Below are positions 53,081 to 63,819 of a stretch of DNA of 64,000 nt, in pieces. A program made the position numbers and the translations under genes. Origin of the DNA: Limnephilus marmoratus (lineage: Eukaryota; Arthropoda; Insecta; Trichoptera; Limnephilidae); contig OU862913.1 in assembly GCA_917880885.1 (NCBI GenBank), forward strand, positions 41,201,460-41,265,459, read 5' to 3'. The stretch's first letter is position 1; each line of letters opens with the position of its first letter. The notes beneath the pieces were generated by a model. That model was given only the letters and a program-made list of their open reading frames with translations, ran no database searches and had not been told where the DNA came from.

Positions 53081-53729
53081 GGGCGTATTTCCAAAACCTT
53101 TACCGGTTCAGTCGCGGTAGCGACAATTTACATTTTAAATGTACCCTCTATATTGGATACGATTTTAGATTTTCACGGCCAAAAATTATTTTGTTATTAG
53201 TTTTTGGGGTATTATGCCGTGTTACGCTACCTCCTTCTTTACCCAACGTTTCGGACAGCGTTGCAGTGTCCATCATAGATTCAGATCTAGACACACATCT
53301 GCCCTGATGATGGACACTGCAACGCTGCCCGAAACGTTGGCTAAAGAAGGAGGTAGCGTAACACGGCATAATACCCCTAAAACTAATAACACAATAACAA
53401 AATACCTCTATATTGATTATTTTTTATCACATTGCAAAAATAAAAATTGTTCTAAAATCTAGATAACATAAGCTTTCTGATGTGTATATTAAAAAATTAA
53501 TAATTTTATTTCATAATATTTTAATTTTAATATTATTCCCATATATTGTAAATACTCCTCTATATTGATCATTTTTTATCACTTTGCCAAAACAAAAATT
53601 TTTCTAAAATCTAAATAAAATTATCTTTCCAATGTATACATAAGCAATTAATAATTTTATTTCTAAATATTTAAATTTTGATACTGAAAATGTAAAGCGA
53701 CTGAACCGGTATAGGTTTTGGAAACGCCA
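53081..53729. mobile_element. TIR element with hairpin F inside
   Basis: ggcgtatttccaaaacct with accggttcagtcgc at the left mirrors gcgactgaaccggt with aggttttggaaacgcc at the right. A paralogous half is at 1215-1393. Hairpin F (53157-53399) is inserted between two ctctatattg words. Confidence 0.82.
53157..53399. repeat. Hairpin repeat F
   Basis: Arms of about 75 bp: gtgttacgctacctccttct and agaaggaggtagcgtaacac, with cgtttcggacagcgttgcag mirrored. Flanked by ctctatattg on both sides, an apparent 10-11 bp duplication. Resembles inverted Penelope pseudo-LTRs. Confidence 0.82.
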
Positions 53730-53763
53730 CCGCGGGTCTTACAGCGGGGATTTCAATTCTATT

Positions 53764-53950
53764 TTCTTTAAAAAGAAAGACAAACATTCCCGGGCTACGA
53801 ATAACCCATCAATGTTTGAAAATCTCCTACTACCACCATACTAAGCAGAAATTGTTGCTTGTGTCATGGTGGAGGACTTAGCCAGTCGAGGAATTGAACA
53901 TGCGTCGCCCGGGTGGGACCCGAACGCGATGCCAACTCAGCCACTGACTG
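53764..53950 (-). repeat. SINE-D, tRNA-headed
   Basis: In reverse: head cagtggctgagttggca, box B gttcaattcctc, gtcctccaccatgacacaag, ending in cgggaatgtttgtctttctt. Same family as 55330-55520. Confidence 0.75.
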
Positions 53951-54185
53951 ATTAATTCTGAATGGTGATCTTACACCTGGGTAATACTGAGAGCATTTTA
54001 CACTCTGAAACGTGCCGCAAATATACCTTATTTTATTTTAAGTGATCAAATTGTGAAATAATACAGATTAATCAAATAAAAAAACTGCGTGAAGCTAATG
54101 AAAAAAAATTTTAGCTCACTTGGCGATTTGAACCTATGACCTCCTAATTGCAATTCGAGAGCCTTACACCTCGACCACGGATACC

Positions 54186-54530
54186 ACGAGGCAGAACACG
54201 ATGATTTTAACAGCAGGTGTGGTCGATATGTAGGTATCCGCTGTCGTTGAGAGATACTGCACTGTTATCAAAAATGTCGATTAAAGTTGTTATCTTTTTA
54301 ACGGCAACAAACGATCATTAAAGTAATGGCAATATTCTAGAAGAAATAATTAATGAATGAATCTCTTGTTACGTAACAGGCCACCTAATCCATTATCGAG
54401 GTCTATGAACTATGACACATTTCAAGAGTTTGCATGTGATGTGTTTGTTTATAATACTTATAATACAACAAATCTTTCGTTTAGTGGGTCAAGTTCGTGA
54501 ACAAGTACACTAATTGTACCCCGTATAAAG
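54186..54530. other. No recognised feature
   Basis: AT-rich spacer. Nothing supported. Confidence 0.3.
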
Positions 54531-54537
54531 TCTAATA

Positions 54538-54590
54538 AATGATTCCCGGGGCGGCGGTACCCATACCCGCCACCCAAAATGTCTGTACTA
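54538..54590 (-). repeat. SINE-B head fragment
   Basis: aatgattcccggggcggcgg and tacccatacccgccacccaa are the reverse of the SINE-B 5' end. Only the head remains. Confidence 0.65.
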
Positions 54591-54760
54591 AAACTGCGTT
54601 TACATGCGTGTAACACGAACTACACGAACCACAAATTGTGGGAAAGGATTGAAACAACAGCAAACGGCGCGAAACGCCACTTGCAGATACTTCATTCCTT
54701 TCCTAAAATTCGTGGTTCGTTTCGCGTTGTTACATACATGTATGCTTTCATACTTGTAGG
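54590..54760. repeat. Imperfect palindrome, MITE candidate
   Basis: gcgtttacatgcgtgtaaca and tgttacatacatgtatgc, with cacgaaccacaaattgtg against aaattcgtggttcg, form imperfect arms. Ends are not defined. Confidence 0.4.
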
Positions 54761-54829
54761 TGCTAGGTACCTAATATATTAAATATTGTGTTAGAAGTAT
54801 TTTTGAAGTGAAAACTTCTTTAGCATTGT

Positions 54830-55030
54830 TGTAATTTGAAACTCGATGAAACGAAAAATAGCGACACCAAAAAGAGACAAACACAAACATCTATAGGATT
54901 TATCCTGTAAGAGAATAAGACAGTGTAATCGGTTTCTTCTTTGTGAGTTGCTTCGTAGCCTATCGGTCTCCTATTTGTGCTCCTCACTCTTGTCTTCTGA
55001 AGGTTTCACTTCTACCGCAGTGAATCGCAT
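54830..55030 (+). repeat. Repeat C
   Basis: gtaatttgaaactcgatgaa to gtttcacttctaccgcagtg, with a short duplication (cttcgtagcctatcggtctc) in the second half. Confidence 0.62.
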
Positions 55031-55330
55031 ACTTCTGACTTTGTTTTTAATTTTTAGATAATATTTTTTATTTTGTTGCATTATTAAAAATACTAATTTC
55101 GATGGTGTGTCTATATCTGTATCTGTTAACTCTAGAAAAATTGCATCCACCGGTTCATCAATAACTGATACAAAACCATTTGTAGAATGCATTTTATTTA
55201 TTTTTTACATTAATGTTTTACCAAATTACCTCATGGAACCTCTTATTCAATTAAAATTTCCATGTATTTTGGCTCACCTTTTTTGCACTTTAAAATTTTG
55301 TAAGTTTTTTAAAGAACTTTTTGGAAGAAT

Positions 55331-55520
55331 TGACTGGTCAGTGGTTGAGTGGGCTTAGCGCTTGGCTCCCACCCGAGCGTCGCGTGTTCGATTCCTCGGC
55401 TGGCTAAGTCCTCCATCACAACACAAGCAACATTTTCGGCTTTCTGTGTTGGTAGTAGGAGATTTTCAAACATTGTTGGGTTATTCGTAACCCGGGAATG
55501 TTTGTCTTTCTTTAAAAAAA
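55331..55520 (+). repeat. SINE-D, tRNA-headed, full length
   Basis: Box A-like tggttgagtgggcttagcgc, box B gttcgattcctc, then ggctaagtcctccatcacaa, aagcaacattttcggctttc, cgggaatgtttgtctttctt and an A-run. About 190 bp. Confidence 0.8.
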
Positions 55521-55584
55521 AGTTTAAAAACAAATAAAATATAAAAATTATGGCATTCGAGATGTGATAGATGATACTTAAAAT

Positions 55585-55905
55585 AAGATGGATGGACAGG
55601 GTTGCGAATGGAGATGTTATGGTTCGGATGCATAAAGAAAAAAAAAGTTATTAAAACTATAAAAATCCGAAAATTTCAATATCTTAGACATGTGATGAGA
55701 TATCCAGAGAAGTATGAGATCTTGCATCTCATAATTCGGGGAAAGATTGCCGAAAGACGGGGCCCTGGAAGGAGTACCTCGGGATTAAAAACATTTGAGA
55801 CAGTGGTTTAGCCAGTCTACCGTAGAGCTGTTCCGGGCCACAGTAAACAAAGTCCGCATAGCCAACATGATAGCCAACGTCTGTTGAACGGATAGGGCAC
55901 AAGAA
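55585..55905 (+). pseudogene. LINE C-terminal fragment (RTE/L1-like)
   Basis: Across one frame and its continuations: WMDRVANGDVMVRMHKEKK, FQYLRHVMRYPEKYEILHLI, GKIAERRGPGRSTSG, then after a frameshift KVRIANMIANVC-type residues. This is the tail of an abundant arthropod LINE (YLGHVMR ... L--LI--GKI-G-RG-GR ... WLKNLR). Truncated and frameshifted. Confidence 0.72.
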
Positions 55906-56040
55906 GAAGTTTTGTGTGTTTAAAAAAAAATATTTGGGTACAAACATTTATATATTTCTTAATCTTTTAAAGTAATTCTAATTATATTTTATACATATAA
56001 GTAATTCAATTTTGTTTACCTAGTTATTTTGAATGCCGAC
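55906..56040. other. No recognised feature
   Basis: AT-rich spacer. Confidence 0.3.
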
Positions 56041-56044
56041 TAAC

Positions 56045-56122
56045 AACTAACTAACCATCACGCCGTTTCCCCGCTATGGTAGGCAGAGAGGACGGACCGC
56101 CAAACATCCCGGTCTTGGCAGA
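56045..56122 (-). pseudogene. LINE family Y 3' end fragment
   Basis: aaccatcacgccgtttcccc and ggcagagaggacggaccgcc match the 3' end of the family-Y LINE at 8.41 kb. Confidence 0.7.
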
Positions 56123-56483
56123 TTTATTAAAAAGCTAAGAACTATTGCTACCCATCTCAGGACAGACGGTCGTCAAGTGAGTCGGATAAAGTACATACAT
56201 CTATGTATATGATAAATGTTCAATAAAAAAATTATCAGTAAAAAAAAGACGAAAAAGACTATGCACGCCAAATTGACTTTTGTGTTTTCTACAATTAGAT
56301 ATTAAATGGCAAAAAATATAAGAAATGAGTGACTTATTGTTCCGAAGTCTACTATTTCCTTATAATTAATAAGTTATATAATATTTCTACTGAAAATCGT
56401 GTTGTTGTAATAATTACCCACTTATATTCGAAGTTAATTCTTCAAAACTAACATGAACAGACTGTATTTTATTTTATACAATA

Positions 56484-56690
56484 TGATACGATTTTAGATT
56501 TTCACGGCCAAAAATTATTTTGTTATTAGATTTTGGGGTATTATGCCCTGTTGCGCTACCTCCTTCTTTAGCCAACGTTTCGGACAGCGTTGCAGTGTCC
56601 ATCATCAGGGCAGATGTGTGAAACGTGGCTAAAGAAGGAGGTAGCGCAACACGGCATAATACCCCAAAAACTAATAACAAAATTTATACC
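56484..56690. repeat. Hairpin repeat F
   Basis: gcgctacctccttctttagc and gctaaagaaggaggtagcgc are exact arms around catcatcagggcagatgtgt. The right arm is slightly shortened (gaaacgtggctaaag). Confidence 0.82.
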
Positions 56691-57960
56691 ATGTGTTTTT
56701 TTAATTTTTGTTCTTGCTTATTCATCAATGGATTTTATGAGAAAACCACGCCGAACTCCACCACCATGATACTAATGTCGTAATGTGGTATAGGTAAAAC
56801 ACTTTAAGTTGGAAGCAATAAAAATGCTTAGTATTGATGTATTGGTCTATCTGTGTGAACGTAAAGCGACGCCCACAAATCCGATAAGGCTCTCTGTCTT
56901 GCTTACGCCCACTTATTGTAACTAGTTAGAAGAGAGGCTAGTTTAACGACACCCTTTTGAGGCTGTACTTACAGGATGTCCTATTCATTCGGTTCGTAGT
57001 TTGATTTAAACGTACGTGCATCTACATTTCGCAAGTCTCAAATAATGACAAATTTATAAATTTGAAATAATAAATAGTGTTTGTAAAGTGTGCAAGTTTA
57101 ATATTTATTACGATATCATGGAGTCCTGTTACGAAACGGAACGTGGCTAATCACTGAATGGACCAAATCGTGAAATTTTAATCCGTATGTTTAATTATTT
57201 TACTTATTCATAATGAAAAAAAACGGTGGTCCACTTTTAAGCATAAATGACTTGTATGATTTGACGTCTAAGGCAATTGGAGTATCACAGACTAGTACCT
57301 ATTCAACAGTTAATCTTTTGTACCATTGTGTTAGTAATCTGTTATATTTTAGATAATATACGTATAGATAGTTGCTGATGATGACTGGTACATAATTAAA
57401 TAATTAGTGTTGCTGATGATTGCTAACACATAATTATAAAAAATAAATAACCCATAAGCAGCCAAATTTGTAAGCCCAGGTTTTGGAAATCACACTTCAT
57501 TTCATCATTAGGTTCTTAGTTTAGGTAAACCAAGTAATTCATGCGTATTGAGTTTTAAACGAAACTTTACAAATGTCGAAACCGTAAAAAAAAATGGCGG
57601 CAATGGAAATTTTTAACTTTGAATGAAAACCGAATTAATCTTTTTAAATAACATAGGTAATATTTTTTTAACCTTGTTGTTATTTATGAATACCCCTTTG
57701 AATTCAATCCTGAAGATTATCGCATTTAGTTAATAAACTTATTTTTCTTCCTAAACGATCAGTATTTCTATAAAAATGTTGTAAAACAACATTAGTTTTA
57801 TGTTACCGATTTAAACACGCTTTGGATTCGAATTCTCAACTGTGAAATAATTATTAATTGCTTTTTTGTTAAAAGCCCAAAACGAAACACGCTGTATGAA
57901 AGTTTTGCATCTGTGTGAGTACTGTGATGAAGTCAACTTAACTTGCGAGACCTATAATCA
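56691..57960. other. AT-rich stretch, nothing recognised
   Basis: No repeat from elsewhere in the window and no coding frame seen over 1.2 kb. Possibly old unique intronic sequence. Confidence 0.3.
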
Positions 57961-58215
57961 CTGTCGCGAGGCGGAGTTTAACCGGGGAGGAGAATAGGAA
58001 GGATTGAAAGGTCCCAGCAATAGAGATCTAGTCCCTAAATATAGCTAATCTCACTTCAACACGAAGAAGGACAGGAAGGTCCCAGAAATTCAGACCTAAT
58101 CACTAAACATAGCTAATCATACTTAAAATAAAGTTTGATTCAAAATTCTCAAAAATCCCACACAAATTTAATAAATTTTACGTGCGCATTGCCGCCGAGA
58201 TGATTAGATTCCACA
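57961..58215 (-). repeat. Very old SINE-A-like remnant, partly duplicated
   Basis: ttcagacctaatcactaaac, atagctaatc and an acataaatttaat-like section follow the SINE-A body order loosely. The aaggtcccag ... ctaaatatagctaatc unit occurs twice. Head traces (gtgcgcattgccg) at the end. Confidence 0.4.
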
Positions 58216-58584
58216 ACGTCTGGGCTAGTCATATTGGCGCCTTCATATTCTATTAATACCTTTAAAGTCGTTTAACCAAAAACTTGAAAGAATAAATGGC
58301 AACGCTGCAAGACGTCGGTTTGTCGTCAACATGAAAATAAATATATAATTGGACCCTACATTGTTTACAAAATGAAAGAAAGAATATGCAGGACGCCTCA
58401 CTACATTAAATATGAAAGGAGTTCAGATTGGTGAGACGCTAAAGGGCGTTTTTTTCGTTTTGTATATTTTTAAATTAATGTTTTTCAAAAATTTAAATAC
58501 CTAGCAACAATCAAACACTTAAAAGATAGTATATACATTAGTTAAAACTATGAAAAATCGAGTCCTTCAGATAGACGCAGTAAT

Positions 58585-58623
58585 GTCGATCCGATGAAAG
58601 GACGCAGAAATGATAGCGGGATG

Positions 58624-58657
<34 letters not shown>

Positions 58658-58674
58658 AATACATACAAACACAC

Positions 58675-58705
<31 letters not shown>

Positions 58706-58800
58706 CGTACATGTATATAAAGGATTATAAAGAAGAAGATGTTTTAAAGAAGTTAAAAATAAAATACTATAAAATATAAAATACTAAGAAGTAAGATTTA
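58585..58800. repeat. (TA)n microsatellite with conserved flank
   Basis: gacgcagaaatgatagcggg, atg, then two long tatata runs separated by cacacataaatacatac. The flank matches 49690-49720 inverted. Confidence 0.7.
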
Positions 58801-59190
58801 AATATGTGTTTTTTTTTTATTTATATGGTATTTTTTTATGAAAGCTAAAATTTTTACTGGAGATTTGTCAAGGTAGGTAAATAATCGTCTAGAAGAGTAT
58901 ATATTTAGGCAAGATTAGATTTCAGTGAAGTCAGGTTGGAAAAAGATGTGAAGTATGATATTTTATTTAGTTAATTTAATTATTTTCTTTTATTTTATAA
59001 TGGTTAGGAAGTCATATATTCGTTGTGTCGTGTGTTGTATCAAGAAGATGGGTATGGTCGTATGGTGTGATCTGTGGAATGCGGTGGGCCCATCAATACA
59101 ACGGGACCGCCGCACAGTGGCGGAAGTTTGAGCGCTGGCAAGAATTGACCACTGATAGGCGGCATGTTCCCGAAATTTTTTTTTTTTTAG
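58801..59190. other. No recognised feature
   Basis: AT-rich. The minus 88-codon frame near 59000 has no family motif. Confidence 0.3.
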
Positions 59191-59194
59191 TATA

Positions 59195-60083
59195 CTAGCG
59201 ACGCGGAACACAGTTTGCGTTGCGATGCCACTTAATAAACTATGTGAAATACACAATTATCATGCAGTTACCCTTATGCCTTCCTCCTCCCTCGTGACGC
59301 CTCCCGCGATCCCCTCTCCTAGATTTTTCTCCCCTGCCCGCCTTCACTCCCTGCCGCAAAACTATATGAAATATAAAATGTATTTTGTATAGTTTAACGA
59401 CAACGAGGAAAGGAGGAAGGAGGAGGGGAATCCGGGAGAGGGAAATGCGAGATAGGTTAAAGGCGCCGCAACCGCCCTCAAAAAGAAGAAGATGGGAGAT
59501 ATGTAATTGCGAATATTAGAGGAGCGCGCTAATATTTAAAGCGATAAAATCGATGCGAAAATTGCGAAAATGTTTAATAAAACATGACTCGTTTAAAATA
59601 GAGCAAAAATCTCGTGGAAGAGGTATCTTAAGTATCATTCAAAGAAACATTGTGAATTTTTTCACAACTTTAACTTGTAAAATAACTGAAACCAACGTGT
59701 TTATAATAATTTTCGGAGCATACTTGGCGATTTTTTTTTCTATTGAGGGAATTTTCTATAATTTGCGTTCCAGCGTGAAAAGTGTCTAGATATTATCTTA
59801 AAAAATAACATATATTTTTTTAAGAGCTTAAAAACCTCAAATGTTTAAGAGAGATATGTAAGAAATCGGTAGAAATTCGGGTAGCGGCGCCTTAAAGGGA
59901 ATGCGAGAGGGGGAAATAAAACGTGTGAGGGCGGGAGGGTTCACGGGATGGGTGGAAACGGGACGGGGGAAGTGGAAGGAAAACGCGGAAGGAAACGGGG
60001 GAAGTGGAAGGAAAACGCGGAAGGAAACGCGGGAAGGAAACGGAGGCGGGAACGGGGAGACTTGTGAAACAGTGAGAAACAAT
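59195..60083 (-). mobile_element. Helitron-like remnant with purine-rich blocks, hosting T2
   Basis: ctagcgacgcggaacacagt, ttgcgttgcgatgcca resembles the inverted Helitron 3' end at 38549 (ctagtcccggcatgcgttgc). Purine-rich blocks (gaggaaaggaggaaggagga and ggaaggaaacgggggaagtg) lie on both sides of an inserted T2 element. The 5' terminus was not identified. Confidence 0.5.
59461..59891 (+). mobile_element. TTAA-flanked element, family T2, 431 bp
   Basis: TTAA at 59457-59460 and 59892-59895. Ends aggcgccgcaaccg and gggtagcggcgcc are inverted. Internal landmarks (aaaaagaagaagatggg, gcgataaaatcgatgcg) as in the other T2 copies. Confidence 0.88.
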
Positions 60084-60086
60084 TTA

Positions 60087-60244
60087 GGGAACGTACCCAA
60101 ACTACGTGACCAACTTTTTGCAATTTTTAACCCCCCCCTCCCGGTGACCAAAATCCTAAGGAACCCGCCGCTCATTTGTATGGAGCGTGACCTTTTGAAG
60201 ACCCCCCCCCCCCTAAAAGTGTCACGTAGTATGGGTACGTTCCC
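60087..60244. mobile_element. TTA-flanked palindromic MITE with C tracts, 158 bp
   Basis: gggaacgtacccaaactacg and cgtagtatgggtacgttccc. TTA flanks at 60084-60086 and 60245-60247. Same family as 37559-37715 in the other orientation. Confidence 0.9.
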
Positions 60245-60247
60245 TTA

Positions 60248-61130
60248 TTTCTTGTGGCAATTTAACGCATGTCCAGTATTCTTTAGTAATTTCTATAAAA
60301 ATAAGATTGCAACCAAAAATAACTTACCATTTATCTAAAATCACAAATAAAATTGTAACTTATAAAATTTCTTAAATAAAAAATTAACATAAACATCTTT
60401 ATCTAGAATTTTTTATTATTTGTTTTGTAGTTTTTTGTAAAACTATTTCAAAGCATTAACAACAACATTTAAATTAATAAAAAATGAACAAAATACAGTA
60501 GCATTTCATATTGACACTTAAAAACATCAATGACCAACAAAATGGAACGCTGCGGTTGTGTTGCGCCGAATCACAAAATCCGCCACTGTGCGCCGCTCTA
60601 GGTGTGCGTGCGTTCTATGGCCGCGGGAGAAAGTTAAAGTCAATGTTCATAGTGAAAACGGGCTCACACCTCACACGTCACGACTAGCATCGCGCGATCG
60701 TCAAACAAGTGGGGATATTAGTACCTATATCGCTATTGACTATGCAATGCAAAATTACATTGTTTTATGTGAATACCGTACAAGAGTGTCTATTGCTCGT
60801 GGAAATGGTAGCAAATTTTACAGTAGGGCTATTACATAGGTTCTCAACATTATTTTGCCCACCGCCCACTTAGAGAATTTTTTTCTAGAGCCCCCTATAG
60901 TCCAGTCAAAATAGACGAAAATAAGTGCTGAATTTGCATTAATTCCCAACAAGCTGGATTTTTGCACAGATCTTGAATACGTCATTACAAATGAAATGTC
61001 AAAATTCCCAAAGTTTTAATCATTCATTCGTTTTTATTCCAGCAAAAGAAACGTACATTCTCACTTATTTAACTAGAAATAATTAAACTGTCGTTACTTT
61101 GTTTATCAAGAATAAACTTTAATAATTTTT
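60248..61130. other. No recognised feature
   Basis: Near 60840 the phrase ttctcaacattattttgccc looks like a decayed hAT terminus, with no partner end. Otherwise nothing. Confidence 0.3.
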
Positions 61131-61132
61131 TT

Positions 61133-61410
61133 TAATATGTACCCAGCTTACTTTCGTTTTTAATGTCGTTTGGGATGCAATTATATAAGTTGCCCCCCTC
61201 GTAACCAGTGGATTGTTTACCATAGTTAGTGTGGATGGTGTTTAAATGTATGTTATCGTGTTGTCGTGTAAAGTGTTTGTGTACTTGGGACGTTTTAATG
61301 AATTCTGTGTTTGTATGTACGAGTTTATTGTTTATTTTGTAAATAAGGAAACACGTATAGTATTCATATATTTCTCTTAATGTTAATAGTTTTGTTTCCA
61401 TATATAAGTT
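61133..61410 (-). pseudogene. LINE C-terminal fragment
   Basis: The frame reads METKLLTLREIYEYYTCFLI, FIKTSQVHKHFTRQHDNIHL and GGNLYNCIPNDIKNESKLG. The pattern LPL--IY-Y----FI ... H-H-TR---------N --G----YN-LP--IK is the end of jockey/CR1-type LINE proteins. 5'-truncated. Confidence 0.7.
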
Positions 61411-61845
61411 GACATGGCGATAACTCGAGAACGATTCTTCGTAAGGAAAAATGGACTAATATCTTTTTTGTGGCGAATTTTACAATCTACAAACCCTTCT
61501 CATCAATTTTGTCGGTAGCTCTCACCGTTTCAGAGATATATGCAAAAAAAAACTACCTCGGATAAAAAACAACGCTCACGCGTGGTCGATGGGGACTTTT
61601 GACAAAGCATTTAGAATGACGTATTTAAGACCTATACAAAAATCTAGCTTGTTTGGAATTAATGCAAACTGGAATGTCTATTTTGTCTTGACTACTAGGG
61701 GAGGTTGGGGTTCAACAATCACGGAATCTATAATTCGATTAAAAATATATTAAATTAGATGAATGAAACAATTTAACTTTGTTTGAACCACTTACATATT
61801 TTTTTTATTTATTTATCTATATAGGGTATGTTTACATTACATTAT
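61411..61845. other. No recognised feature
   Basis: Spacer before the BS-type LINE. Confidence 0.3.
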
Positions 61846-62217
61846 TTGATGCCTGTCTCACTAGGTCTTTGATTATGTCTAAAAGGGATCGAAATGAAAA
61901 TCTAGTCGCCTTCAACGGATGCAATCTTCCGAACAGGTCCTTCATTGATATGCTTGGTGTAACCCTAAGTGACCAGCTCAGGTACGCGGGCTCCATCGAA
62001 GCCAGAGTTAAGTTAGCCTCTCAGAAACTGGGCGTACTGTACAGGGCCCGCAGATACTTTAATAGTACACAACTGCTAACCCTGTACAAATCACAAGTGC
62101 GCCCCACGGTTGAATTTGGCAGCCACCTCTGGTCTGGAGCCCCAAAATACATGAGCTAAAAAAAAACTCTCCACTCTGTGCAGAAACGGGCGATCCGTTT
62201 GATAAGATTCTCCCACC
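61846..62217 (+). pseudogene. BS/jockey-type LINE, left part, cut at TTAA
   Basis: The frame reads LIMSKRDRNENLVAFNGCNL, PNRSFIDMLGVTLSDQLRYA, KLGVLYRARRYFNSTQLLTL and RPTVEFGSHLWSGAPKYMS, a stop, then SVQKRAIRLIRFSHL out of frame. It extends further 5' into the RT thumb than the copy at 13.0 kb. It breaks exactly at TTAA (62218-62221) and resumes at 63820. Confidence 0.88.
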
Positions 62218-62221
62218 TTAA

Positions 62222-62962
62222 GAGGAATATAAACGCTAGAAATATTTCGATTCTCATACCTGCAAATTTTAAAATAAAGCGACTTATTTGCACGAGGCAA
62301 GTAAGCGAAAAGGTGGTTTTTATTTATTTTGTGCATAATTTTATAAGAACGAAAAAAAGTAACATAGAAAACCCCAAAAACAGCCTTAGCCATAGAGGGG
62401 TATTTTTAAACAATTGTTCCTTGTATTACTTTATAGTTAAGTCATGGAAAAACATTTTTTTTAGTGGTTTGCGCTTATATTTTTTGTTATGTAAATAATA
62501 ATTTTATTGTAATTCCAATACATATAAAAGCTAGTAAAAGTTTCAAATTATCCGTAGCACATTTTTTAATGTTCATACCAAAGATATTGAAATATAAGTA
62601 GATGTGCTATCTGCTGTTTTTACTATGTGGGTCTGCGCTTCCGGGTGTCGCCGATATTGTTTACCAATTAACAAATAATTAACGAATAAACCAAACGAAC
62701 GTTAAACTAAATGAACGAATTCTTTCCTTATTCAAAATATATTGTTAACCAATATTAATGCACATTTTCAAAAAATCAACGAAATGAACAAATTCTTTTT
62801 GTACGAAAACTACGCTAATTAGCGCGTAGTCCGGCGACAGTTGCGCGGACACCATAGCATATCTCTTCTGTATTTGAATATCTTTGGTTCATACTGTAAG
62901 CCGATTCGTCGTAAAGATTAATTTAAATAGTATCTAAATAGGATTTCACGTATAACTTCATC
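62222..62962 (+). mobile_element. TTAA-flanked element, family T4, with hAT MITE H1 inside
   Basis: TTAA at 62218-62221 and 62963-62966. Ends gaggaatataaacgc and tataacttcatc. Inverted paralogue at 34424-35351. Without the H1 MITE and one gttcatac the core is about 425 bp. Confidence 0.85.
62579..62886. mobile_element. hAT MITE H1, second copy, 308 bp
   Basis: Ends caaagatattgaaata and aatatctttg. Exact 8-bp flanks gttcatac (62571-62578, 62887-62894). The empty site is preserved in the T4 copy at about 34493-34500. Confidence 0.93.
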
Positions 62963-62966
62963 TTAA

Positions 62967-63815
62967 GGCTCTGCAACCGGGCCCGAAAAGAAGAAGATGG
63001 AGAGATACGAAATTACGAAAGTTAGAGGAGAGCGCTAACATTTAAAACGACAAAATCGATGCGAAAATTGCGAAAATGTTTAATAAAAAATGACTCGTTT
63101 AAAATAAAGCAAAAATCTCGCGGGCATTGTCTTAAACAGCATTTAAAGAAACACTGTGAATTTTTTCATATATATAACTTGTAAAATAACTAAAACAAAC
63201 GCGTTAATAATAATTTTTGGAGCATACTTTGCGATTTTTTTCTATCTAGGGAATTTTATATAATTTGCGTTTCGGCGCGGGCAAAGTCTAGATATTATCT
63301 TCAAGAATAACATTTTTTTTTTTTTTTTTACAGTGAATACCGCACAAGAATCTCAACTGCTCCCGTCTGGAGCCAGTGAGACTATGGCATCCCCAATTGG
63401 GGTATGTTGTGAGGCTGAAGGTAGCGGAGAGGGGAAGGAGGTGGGGAAGATGAAGGTTGGGAAGTACCTGGCTATTCAGATCTGGTCACCAAACACGGCT
63501 AAAGCCATTTTCAAGCAACGTTTCAATTCTGAATGGTGGTCTTACACCAGGGCGATACTGATAGTATCTTCCACTCTGGAACATGCCGCAAATATACTAT
63601 ATATTATTTTAAATGAATTAATTGTGAAATAACACAAATTAATCAAATAAAATTTATTTGCGCATGCCGGGTTCGAACCCGCGACCTCCGGAATGTGAGT
63701 CAAGAGTCTTAGCCACTGGACTACGGAGGTCGTCATATATTTTTTAAGAGCTTTAAAACTTACTGTGTTTAAAGGAAATATGTAATAAGTCGGTACAAAT
63801 CAGGGTTGCGGGCCC
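62967..63815 (+). mobile_element. T2 element with SINE-A inside
   Basis: TTAA at 62963-62966 (shared with T4) and 63816-63819. Ends ggctctgcaaccgggc and gggttgcgggccc. Removing the SINE-A leaves about 425 bp, as in the intact copy. Confidence 0.88.
63312..63733 (-). repeat. SINE-A, full length
   Basis: T-run, complete body, tRNA-like head ending tggactacggaggtc. Very close to the copies at 18.2 and 43.0 kb by eye, so probably a recent family. Confidence 0.92.
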
Positions 63816-63819
63816 TTAA

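Larger units (their letters stand above)
52815..54185 (-). repeat. SINE-A, diverged, split by three insertions
   Basis: Body pieces: 52820-52940 (gccagtgattctacggcatc ...), 53025-53073 (caagcaacgtttcaattctg) and 53953-54185 (gaatggtgatcttacacctg to the decayed head cctcgaccacgg). The inserted segments are about 80 bp at 52941, the TIR element at 53081-53729 and a SINE-D at 53764-53950. Confidence 0.72.

Noticed and set aside
59837..60338. 145-codon plus frame and 112-codon minus frame
   Set aside because: They overlap a purine-rich block and the palindromic MITE, in opposing registers, with no motif.
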